Positions 10,701 to 18,359 of a stretch of 64,000 bases of DNA are shown in pieces (position 1 is the first letter of the stretch; every line of letters starts with the position of its first letter). This DNA comes from Erythrobacter sp. F6033. Lineage in GTDB: Bacteria; Pseudomonadota; Alphaproteobacteria; Sphingomonadales; Sphingomonadaceae. Made by a program: the position numbers and the translations under genes. The stretch lies in contig NZ_JALKAZ010000001.1 in the NCBI RefSeq assembly GCF_023016005.1, forward strand, positions 682,001 to 746,000, in the 5' to 3' direction. The notes beneath the pieces are model-generated. The model saw nothing but the letters and a program-made list of their open reading frames with translations, was not told the DNA's origin and did not search any database.

Positions 10701-13700
10701 TGAAACAGCTACGCGCATCTCTCGGCAAACACTTGCTACAACAACTCGCTCTGGTGGCGGCGATTGTCACGCTTGGCCTGGCGATCTTCGCAAATGAGAC
10801 AATGGCGGCGGATAAGGAAAAGCCGGTCAAGCGTGATTACAGCCGCGTGATTGCCGCGCCTGCACCTGCGAACCAATCGGTCGCGCAGATGATGGCAAAG
10901 TCGGAAGGCTGCAACACCTGCCACGTCAAAACTGATGCACCGACAATGCACGTAACACCCGCCGTGCGGCTGGGTTGCACCGATTGCCACGGCGGCGATG
11001 CGAGCGTTCGAGGCAATTCGGAATTGCCGCATGATCATGCTGATTATGTCGCGGCACGCGACCGCGCCCACGTTCTACCGAAATATCCCGATAGCTGGCA
11101 CTGGCCGTCGTCGGCGAACCCGAAACGCTCTTACGCGCTGCTCAACAAAGAAGCGCCGGAATTTGTGAAATTCGTGAACCCATCGGACTACCGCGTGGCG
11201 CGCGAGGCATGCGGGTCTTGCCATATTCAATCCATCGAAGCGGCTGAACGTTCGATCATGGCGACAGGCGCGATGCTGTGGGGCGGGGCGTCGTACAATA
11301 ACGGTCTGCTGCCGTTTAAGAACTATCTGCTCGGTGAAGCCTACACCCGCAATGGCAAACCTGCGAAACTTGTCTCGCCAACCGGTCCAAGCGGCGAGCT
11401 GACCGAAGATCAGATTGCGCGGGGCGCGATCAAGGAAATGTATCCGCTGCCGACATGGCACGTGCTGCCGCCGGGGGACATCTTTCGCGTGTTTGAGCGC
11501 GGCGGGCGCACAATCAACTCGCAATTCCCCGAAATCGGTTTGCCCAACCCGACGGGGCAGATTCAACGGCTTGAGGAGCCGGGCCGACCCGACCTGAAAC
11601 AGTCCAACCGTGGTCCGGGAACCGGTCTGCGCGTAGCGATCCCTGCGCTGAATATTCACAAGACGCGCCTCAACGATCCGTTTACATGGTTCATGGGTAC
11701 CAACGATCAGCCGGGCGATTATCGCCATTCCGGCTGCGCCTCCTGCCATGTCGTTTACGCCAATGACCGTGAACCGCGCCACTCGCTCACCTATGCAAAA
11801 TATGGCCGCGATGGTCAGACGATCACAAGCGATCCAACGATTGCCAACAAGCTCGAAAAAGCCTCGGGCTATGGCAAGGATGATAAGGGTCATGGCGGTC
11901 TGAAACAGCCGGGCAAGACCTATGACGATGATGCGCTAACGATTGATGGCAAGATGAAGGAAAAGGGGCACCCGCTCCAGCACGTCTTCACCCGCTCAAT
12001 CCCCACTGCGCAGTGCATGAATTGCCATATGCACCAGCCGAACATCTTCCTGAACTCGTATCTCGGTTACACGATGTGGGATTACGAGAGCGACGCGCCG
12101 CTGATGTGGCCGAAAGAGCAAGCCTATCCCACTGCCGAGGAAGTGCGCGAAGTCATCAAGCGCAACCCCGAAGGCGCAGCTCCGCGCGGCAAATGGGCTG
12201 ATCTCGATTTTCTCCGCAATGTCTATGACCTCAATACTGAGGCCAAGGACACGCAATTCGCCGATTATCATGGCCACGGCTGGAATTTCCGCGCGATCTT
12301 CAAACGCGACCGCGAAGGCAATCTGCTCGATAAAGAAGGCGAGATTGTCGACAATGACGATCCAGAAAAATGGCGCAAGGAAGGCGAGGGCAAGTTTGTC
12401 GAGCCCGGCACCAACCCGGGCAAAGCCGTTCACCTGATGAGCATCCACGCCGAAGTCGGCATGCAATGCGCGGATTGCCATTATGAGCAGGACAGCCACG
12501 GCAACGGACTGATTTATGCCGAGGTCGCAAACGCGATCGAGATCGGATGTAAGGATTGCCACGGCACGCCGGACGCATACCCGACACTGCGCACTAGCGG
12601 CCCCGCTGCTCCGCCAAAAGGCCACGATCTTGCGCTGCTACGCAACCCGGATGGTAAGCGCCGCTTTGAATGGATCGACAATGGCGACGGCTCGCGCAAG
12701 CTTATGCAACGGTCGATTGTTGACCCAGAGCTTGAGTGGGAGGTCAGCCTCGTCAAAGACTCGGTCGATCCCGACATGCCCACCTTCAACGGCAAAGCTG
12801 CGCGGGCCAAGCTGATGAGTAAATACGGCGCGGAAACTGGCAAGTTTGAATTCGGAACCGGCGTCGAAGAAGAAGACCGCGCGCACCAGGATCCGGAGAT
12901 GGCGTGTTTCACATGCCACCTGTCTTGGACGACGAGTTGCGGCGGGTGTCACCTGCCGATTGAAGCCAACTGGAAGACCAAATCGCATCGCTATGAAGGC
13001 GGCGAAACGCGCAATTTTGCGACCTATAACCCGCAGGTCGCGCGCGATCAGATGTTCCAGTTGGGTAAGCACCAGACGACCAAGGGCAATCAGACCGCAC
13101 CGGTCCGCTCGTCATCGGCGCTGGTATTGTCTTCGACCAATATCAACCGCGAGCGTATCTACGTGCAGCAGCCGCCGATCAGTTCGATTGGCTTCTCCTC
13201 ACAAGCCTTCGCGCCGCATTTCCCTCACACTGTACGCGGCACTGAGACCAAAGGCTGTTCGGACTGTCACCTCTCAGAAAAAGAAGACAACAACGCGATC
13301 ATGTCGCAGCTCCTGCTGCTCGGCACGAACTATGTGAACTTCGTCGGCATGCATGCATGGACCGGACAGGAAGACGGCTTCACCGCCGTTCGCGTGACCG
13401 AATATGAAGAGCCGCAGGCCGTCATCGGATCCTACCTGCACAAATACGCTTATCCCGATTATTGGGGCATGCATGTCGATAACAATGGTCGCGAACTCAA
13501 AGACTGGGTGCGCGGCAAAGCCTTTGACGAAGATCTGAGCGGGGAAACTAAACCGTTCGAGGAATTCGTCAATGTTCACGAGGGCACAAAGGACCGCGTT
13601 GGCTGCCTACAATTGCGCGGTGAGTATATGTTCGTGGCGGAGGGCCGTGGCGGCTTCCGCGCGTACGATGTTGCCTCGATTGCAAACAAAGGCATTTCCG

Positions 13701-14818
13701 AGCGGATTATCACTGCGCCATTCTCACCGCTTGGCCATGACACGCATGTCGATACCACCAACGCGACCTGCATGGCGCTGGCTACGAACCAGCCCATCGC
13801 GCCGACGCGCAGCACAGCGGAACTGCGTGAGATCAATCAGGAACAGGCGTTCCTGCCGATCTACAATTATGCGGTGATTACCGATGCGGTTGAAGGCTTG
13901 GTGTTGGTCAATGTGAATACGCTGGCTGACGGCGAGTTCCGCAACAACAATCTCGACCGTAAGGTTTTTGCGGATGGCAGCACTGCTTGGAACCCCGATG
14001 GTGTTCTGAATGGGGCTTCGCACATTCACCTTGCTGGTGAGGTCGCTTTCATCACTGCGGATCGAGGGCTTGTAGTGGTTGATCTGGCCGATCCCAGTGC
14101 GCCGAAAGTTGCTGCGATTCGCGAGCTGACCGACGCACGGGCGAGCACGATCCAATTCCGCTATCTCTGGGTCACCGATGTAGATGGCGTAAAGCTGTTT
14201 GATGTCACCGACATGCGCAATCCGGTCGCCGTGCCAGAAGGTACGGTTCCATTGGCCGATGCGCAGCGCATCTATGTCGCGCGAACATATGCCTATGTCG
14301 CGGCGAAGAATGACGGTCTTGTGATCATCGATGTGACCCGTCCGCGTGCCCCTGTGATCTCGCAAAAAGTCACGCTTGGCGGGACGCTCAACGATGCGGA
14401 GGACGTGATCGTCGCCTCAACCAATGCCTCGCTGTTTGCCTATGTCGCCGATGGCCGCAACGGGATGAAGGTGCTGCAACTGACCAGCCCCGACAGCCAG
14501 CGCAACTTCTATGGCTTTAGCCCGAAGCCAGTGCCGGAATTGGTCGCATTCGCAAAAACATCCGCGCCAGCGATTTCGCTGTCCAAAGGCCTCGATCGGG
14601 ACCGTGCGGTGGACGAAACCGGCGGTCAGATGGCGGTATTTGGCAGGCTTGGTTCACGGCCATTCACTCGGCCCGAGATGGAGAAGCTCTTCATGACCCG
14701 ATCAGGCATTCCGTGGAAGGTCTCCGACGAGGTCAACATGAATGCTTGGATGGGCGCAAACCTTGATGAGACGCCGCGTAACGTGCGCCGCCGCGAGGAT
14801 GATTTCACCGGAGAATAG
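10700..14818 (+). CDS. Giant decaheme cytochrome c fused to a C-terminal LVIVD beta-propeller
   Basis: 1372 aa; ATG overlaps the barrel stop (TGATG). A signal peptide (about 1-36, ending ETMA) directs export. Ten CXXCH sites occur in the first about 900 residues: CNTCH, CTDCH, CGSCH, CASCH, CMNCH, CADCH, CKDCH, CFTCH, CGGCH, CSDCH; many extra His residues could be distal ligands. From about residue 960 onward there are repeated LVIVD-type blades (RGLVVVDLADPSAPKV, DGVKLFDVTDMRNPV, DGLVIIDVTRPRAPVI), which form a beta-propeller often seen on secreted or surface proteins. There is no lipobox. It is probably the terminal electron-transfer or oxidoreductase component, in the periplasm or on the cell surface. 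The first ten-heme part could also contain a catalytic heme. I know of no named protein with this architecture. Confidence 0.85.
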   Translation: MKQLRASLGKHLLQQLALVAAIVTLGLAIFANETMAADKEKPVKRDYSRVIAAPAPANQSVAQMMAKSEGCNTCHVKTDAPTMHVTPAVRLGCTDCHGGDASVRGNSELPHDHADYVAARDRAHVLPKYPDSWHWPSSANPKRSYALLNKEAPEFVKFVNPSDYRVAREACGSCHIQSIEAAERSIMATGAMLWGGASYNNGLLPFKNYLLGEAYTRNGKPAKLVSPTGPSGELTEDQIARGAIKEMYPLPTWHVLPPGDIFRVFERGGRTINSQFPEIGLPNPTGQIQRLEEPGRPDLKQSNRGPGTGLRVAIPALNIHKTRLNDPFTWFMGTNDQPGDYRHSGCASCHVVYANDREPRHSLTYAKYGRDGQTITSDPTIANKLEKASGYGKDDKGHGGLKQPGKTYDDDALTIDGKMKEKGHPLQHVFTRSIPTAQCMNCHMHQPNIFLNSYLGYTMWDYESDAPLMWPKEQAYPTAEEVREVIKRNPEGAAPRGKWADLDFLRNVYDLNTEAKDTQFADYHGHGWNFRAIFKRDREGNLLDKEGEIVDNDDPEKWRKEGEGKFVEPGTNPGKAVHLMSIHAEVGMQCADCHYEQDSHGNGLIYAEVANAIEIGCKDCHGTPDAYPTLRTSGPAAPPKGHDLALLRNPDGKRRFEWIDNGDGSRKLMQRSIVDPELEWEVSLVKDSVDPDMPTFNGKAARAKLMSKYGAETGKFEFGTGVEEEDRAHQDPEMACFTCHLSWTTSCGGCHLPIEANWKTKSHRYEGGETRNFATYNPQVARDQMFQLGKHQTTKGNQTAPVRSSSALVLSSTNINRERIYVQQPPISSIGFSSQAFAPHFPHTVRGTETKGCSDCHLSEKEDNNAIMSQLLLLGTNYVNFVGMHAWTGQEDGFTAVRVTEYEEPQAVIGSYLHKYAYPDYWGMHVDNNGRELKDWVRGKAFDEDLSGETKPFEEFVNVHEGTKDRVGCLQLRGEYMFVAEGRGGFRAYDVASIANKGISERIITAPFSPLGHDTHVDTTNATCMALATNQPIAPTRSTAELREINQEQAFLPIYNYAVITDAVEGLVLVNVNTLADGEFRNNNLDRKVFADGSTAWNPDGVLNGASHIHLAGEVAFITADRGLVVVDLADPSAPKVAAIRELTDARASTIQFRYLWVTDVDGVKLFDVTDMRNPVAVPEGTVPLADAQRIYVARTYAYVAAKNDGLVIIDVTRPRAPVISQKVTLGGTLNDAEDVIVASTNASLFAYVADGRNGMKVLQLTSPDSQRNFYGFSPKPVPELVAFAKTSAPAISLSKGLDRDRAVDETGGQMAVFGRLGSRPFTRPEMEKLFMTRSGIPWKVSDEVNMNAWMGANLDETPRNVRRREDDFTGE

Positions 14819-14827
14819 ATGACCACT

Positions 14828-14848
14828 GGCCGCACGATTGCAGCGGCC
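14828..14848. terminator. Hairpin between convergent operons
   Basis: GGCCGC (14828-14833), a nine-base loop and GCGGCC (14843-14848) form a perfect six-pair stem in the 37 bp between two converging genes. It lacks a strong T tract on either side, so it may be a weak bidirectional terminator. Confidence 0.4.
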
Positions 14849-14855
14849 CGTTTGA

Positions 14856-15725
14856 TCAGGTTCGCTCGTCGAGTAGTCCCTGCATCATGGGTTTCAAATG
14901 GTCGCTATACCGCGCGAGCGTTGGCCAATCGCCAACAGGCTGCAGGTGCGTGACAAGCGTATCATCATGCCAGCGGTGCAAGCTGTAGAATGGCGGTTCG
15001 GCGTCCACGATCCCGCGCTCATCTGCGACCTCGGTATCAACAGGGCGCAGGTCCAGCGTGACGGCAGGTGCGACGGCTGGTGTCACGCTAAGCGGGATAC
15101 CGGCAACAGCTGAAAACACCGGGCGATGCAAATGACCCGATCCGATACCGACAATCTGTTTGTGGCCGGAGACGACGGCGTGAAAGCGCTGATACCAGGG
15201 TTCGCTAGCCTTGGGATCCATCCAATCGATCCCGGCCACAACTGGCGGGTGATGCAGGAAGATCATGGTCGGCGTGTCAGGATGTGCCTCAAGTTCACGC
15301 GTAACCCACGCCGCGCGTTTTTCGCAGAAGCCGCCACCATGGCGGCCCTGTTCCAGCGAGTCGATGCAGAGCACGCGAAATCCGTTGAGCTCGATGGCAT
15401 ATTGCACAAAGCCATCGTCATTTTCGTATCCCGGAAACACATCGACCAGAATACTTCGGGTGTCGTGGTTGCCTGTCATCGGATAGACGGGGAAGGGGCA
15501 GGCTTCGATTGCGCTGCGCAAACGCGCGTAACAGTCCCGGTCGCCGCCATCAGCAAGATCGCCGGAAAGGATAAGGATATCCGGCAGAACATCCTGTGCG
15601 AGGATATGATCGCGGACATCCAAAAAGCGTTTGTAATTGAACTCGTTTTCACCCGCGCTCGGGTCAAAGCCGATATGAATATCGGTTATCTGCGCGATCA
15701 AAAGCGCCGGTTTGGCATCTCCCAT
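14856..15725 (-). CDS. cpdA: CpdA-like calcineurin-fold phosphodiesterase (3',5'-cyclic nucleotide)
   Basis: 289 aa, cytosolic, no signal peptide. All metallophosphoesterase motifs are present: ITDIHIG (DXH), LSGDLADGG (GD), MTGNHDTR (GNHD), FLHHPPVV, and GSGHLHRP (GHXH). These bind two metals in the CpdA family, which hydrolyses cAMP and sometimes other cyclic nucleotides. The start ATG is two bases after the stop of the FHA-cytochrome gene, so it is translationally coupled to an operon whose first gene has two cyclic-nucleotide-binding domains. This placement suggests it lowers the local signal that those domains read. Substrate choice (cAMP, 2',3'-cyclic or other phosphodiesters) is not provable from sequence. 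Confidence 0.8.
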   Translation of the reverse strand: MGDAKPALLIAQITDIHIGFDPSAGENEFNYKRFLDVRDHILAQDVLPDILILSGDLADGGDRDCYARLRSAIEACPFPVYPMTGNHDTRSILVDVFPGYENDDGFVQYAIELNGFRVLCIDSLEQGRHGGGFCEKRAAWVTRELEAHPDTPTMIFLHHPPVVAGIDWMDPKASEPWYQRFHAVVSGHKQIVGIGSGHLHRPVFSAVAGIPLSVTPAVAPAVTLDLRPVDTEVADERGIVDAEPPFYSLHRWHDDTLVTHLQPVGDWPTLARYSDHLKPMMQGLLDERT

Positions 15726-15727
15726 CC

Positions 15728-17485
15728 TCAGCGCTTTATCCCTTCGAGTATGGCAACCAGATTGGCGGGCATTTCATCCCCCCTCTCCGGCGCCCATGGT
15801 TTGGCAGGCGTGTGATAGGCGTGGCACATAGCGCAGCTTGATGGCACGATTTTGTCGGTTTTCACAGCCGCCTCGCCTTTGTGGCAATCGCGGCAACTGG
15901 CGAGATCGGGGATCAAGAGGTCGGTCGCTTCGCCAGATGTATCGGCTTCGTGACAACTGATGCAGGTCTCATCCTTGTGAGCTTCATGATCAAAATAGCC
16001 GTGGAAGAGGAATTGGTCGGGCAGGTTCACTGGCATCACATCCGCAACACCATTGGTGGTGGTGGGCAGGTGGCATTCGCCGCACACACCGTTGGGCCCG
16101 AGTGCGTTGCTGATCGAAAGGTAGGCGCCGAATGGCCGCCCGAAATTGGAATAGTAGCGGCGGCCTTGCGCGAATTGGCCGGGGCGGGTTCGTCCGCTTG
16201 ATGCTGCCGGACGCGACCCGCGACTGACCTTCCTTAGGTCTTCACGAAGGTCATCGACATCGCCGTGACGCAGGCTAGTGAAACCCGAACCCGAGCGGCC
16301 CGAGACGAGGCTGTGGCAGCTTTCGCAGGATGACTCCATTTCGACCGGTTTGAAGCCGACTTTGTCGTCCGTTTCAGTGTGGCAATCGCTGCATTCCAAT
16401 GCCGCGCCATATTTCCCGATGCTCAGCGCCATTCGGGCGACACCGCCCTGCTCATCCATGTGGATGTCATGCGGGAAGATAAGCCCGCTCATTTCGACTG
16501 GATTTGCATCGAGCGAGACGCGCATCGGCTTATCAGCGGCGAGCTTGGTGTAGAAAGTCGGGCGGAACTGCGGATGCTCTTCGCCGAAATCGTGCGCATT
16601 GCCGAGCGACGTGTCGGTCAGGCGCGTATCGAGATCGTTGTGGCAATCGGAGCAGAATTGCTGGCTGGCCGGTTCTTGCTTGACTGGGCCTTCGTGTTCG
16701 GTGTGGCAGTTCACACAGCCGAGTGGGCCTTCCTTGCCAAAGCTCTCGGCGATTTTCCACTGGAGCGCATCGCCAGCGCTGAACGGCGGCATGCCGGTGG
16801 CAAGGCGCGGTTTGTCGGCGTGGTCGCCCAATTCCTCGTGGCAGGTCAGACAGGTCGCATCCTGCACCGATACAAAGGGCGTGACGTGGCAGGCTTCGCA
16901 GTTTTCTTCGAGGCTGTGGTGCGCAAGACTCAATTCGCCAGTGCTCCATGTGCTGTCGAACACAACCTGTCCGGGCATATCGCTTTCCGGATCATTCTCG
17001 ACCGGATCGCGGGTCAGGTGCGTGATTACGGGGATCGAAAGTAGAGCGATCAGAATGACTGCCGCAAACGCCCAAGACATGATCCGTTTGCTGGGTAGGG
17101 CGCTGGCCAAAGCAAAGCCGCGCAGCACGTCTTTCGTGTCGCTGCTTTCCGCCTGCTTGATCGTAATGCTGGTCGTGTCTTCGCGCCCAATCGTCAGCCG
17201 CGATGAGCCAAGCGACAGTTCCGCGCCTGCATTGGGCGCGATTTCAGCGCTGGTTTCCGTCTTGCCATCAATCCCGAAGCCAAGCCCGCTGACGCTTTCG
17301 ACGATCAGGGTGCCATCGGGCGCTTCGTGGATGCGGACGTGATGTTGCTCAACCGCAAGATCTGGCAGATGGATGTCGTTATCAGTGGCGCGGCCAATCG
17401 TCAGATCGGATTGATCGAGCGTGCGATCGCGCACAATTTCCCGCCCGGCGGTGGTGAAATCTACAGTGCGGATCAGGAACGCCAT
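15728..17485 (-). CDS. FHA domain-TM-periplasmic decaheme cytochrome
   Basis: 585 aa. An N-terminal FHA domain (about 10-110; LTIGRATDNDIHLPDLAV then EQHHVRIHE) would bind phosphothreonine in the cytosol. One TM helix (about 134-154; AFAAVILIALLSIPVITHL) follows. The periplasmic part carries ten CXXCH sites: CEACH, CLTCH, CVNCH, CSDCH twice, CESCH, CGECH, CISCH, CRDCH, CAMCH, spaced as in cytochrome c3/c7 or NapC/NrfH-related multihemes. Topology follows from the FHA fold being cytosolic and heme attachment being periplasmic. The gene begins 10 bp after the b-type membrane protein gene and is followed two bases later by cpdA. A kinase-controlled, inner-membrane-anchored electron carrier is the likely role; no Ser/Thr kinase is encoded in the window. 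Confidence 0.85.
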   Translation of the reverse strand: MAFLIRTVDFTTAGREIVRDRTLDQSDLTIGRATDNDIHLPDLAVEQHHVRIHEAPDGTLIVESVSGLGFGIDGKTETSAEIAPNAGAELSLGSSRLTIGREDTTSITIKQAESSDTKDVLRGFALASALPSKRIMSWAFAAVILIALLSIPVITHLTRDPVENDPESDMPGQVVFDSTWSTGELSLAHHSLEENCEACHVTPFVSVQDATCLTCHEELGDHADKPRLATGMPPFSAGDALQWKIAESFGKEGPLGCVNCHTEHEGPVKQEPASQQFCSDCHNDLDTRLTDTSLGNAHDFGEEHPQFRPTFYTKLAADKPMRVSLDANPVEMSGLIFPHDIHMDEQGGVARMALSIGKYGAALECSDCHTETDDKVGFKPVEMESSCESCHSLVSGRSGSGFTSLRHGDVDDLREDLRKVSRGSRPAASSGRTRPGQFAQGRRYYSNFGRPFGAYLSISNALGPNGVCGECHLPTTTNGVADVMPVNLPDQFLFHGYFDHEAHKDETCISCHEADTSGEATDLLIPDLASCRDCHKGEAAVKTDKIVPSSCAMCHAYHTPAKPWAPERGDEMPANLVAILEGIKR

Positions 17486-17495
17486 GCTCTCACCC

Positions 17496-18359
17496 TCACC
17501 AATAATAGAACACGCTCACGACATGCGCGAGCAGTGCGGCGAGCAATGCGATGGTCGCCGGAATATGGATGAAGAGCCACACTTCGAGCAGCGCACGGAT
17601 GCGCAAGTGGCGGCGGATTTGGGCAAGCTGTTCGGATCGGCGAGTAAGCAATGTGGTAACGCGCTCTTCGGCTTCGCTTCCTCCTGAAGGCATGTTTTTG
17701 AGAGCTTTCGCCGTGGCACATCCCGGATAGGAACCGGAAAGGCGACCCAGAGCGCCTCCGTAGAACACATCCTGTTCAAGCGCGGCGATAATCAGATCAG
17801 ATTGTGCGCGGTCGAGCGGTTGCGCTGCGCTATCAAGCTGGCGGTCAATCGCGGTCAGCGCGTCGATCATCTCCCCGCGCGTCAGTTCCTTGCGGTTTGA
17901 ACTCAGTTCGGCGGGCAAGGTGGCGTAGGCCCAGACGCCGTAAATGCCGGTGATGATCACCAGTAGCATCAGCACATAGGCGAGCGTATGGACGTTCCAG
18001 CCGATTTGGAAACCAGTGTGAAGCGTACCGATCACGATCAGTGACAGCCCGAGCCACACATGTGCGCTCGTCCAAGCTTTCAGGCTCCAGTGACCGGTTG
18101 TGATATTACGTTTGCGCACGCCCAGCAGGGATAGCCAGATGATCAGCAGCAGCCCGATCGTGCCCAGCGTATAGCCATACCAGCTGCCACCATTCGGGCG
18201 CGGCTCCTGATCAATCAGCGCATAGCCGACGCCTGCCGCAATGCAGAGCACGACCGCAATTTTCAGCCAGCGCCAGTTCCTGTGCTTAAGGAAGCTGACA
18301 TGATCGGCATCGCGCCTTTGCTCGTCCTGCTTGAACTTGTTCTGCGCTGTGCTGGCCAT
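17496..18359 (-). CDS. Multi-TM b-type cytochrome-like membrane protein
   Basis: 287 aa from ATG 18359, which overlaps the upstream stop as TGATG; a GTG one codon earlier is the alternative. About five TM helices are visible, at about 28-48, 57-76, 88-108, 113-138 and 255-285. Histidines lie in or at the edge of helices 3 (AHVWLG, LHTGF), 4 (VHTLAY) and 5 (IHIPAT, AHVVSVFYYW), a pattern fitting a diheme cytochrome b or ferric-reductase-like core. A soluble loop of about 115 residues separates helices 4 and 5. It lies between the FAD/4Fe-4S protein and the FHA-decaheme gene, so it probably carries electrons through the inner membrane, perhaps via quinone. Family assignment is by pattern only. 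Confidence 0.65.
   Translation of the reverse strand: MASTAQNKFKQDEQRRDADHVSFLKHRNWRWLKIAVVLCIAAGVGYALIDQEPRPNGGSWYGYTLGTIGLLLIIWLSLLGVRKRNITTGHWSLKAWTSAHVWLGLSLIVIGTLHTGFQIGWNVHTLAYVLMLLVIITGIYGVWAYATLPAELSSNRKELTRGEMIDALTAIDRQLDSAAQPLDRAQSDLIIAALEQDVFYGGALGRLSGSYPGCATAKALKNMPSGGSEAEERVTTLLTRRSEQLAQIRRHLRIRALLEVWLFIHIPATIALLAALLAHVVSVFYYW

Noticed and set aside
10700..14818. Octaheme hydroxylamine oxidoreductase
   Set aside because: Ten sites, no recognisable P460 crosslink region, and a C-terminal propeller.
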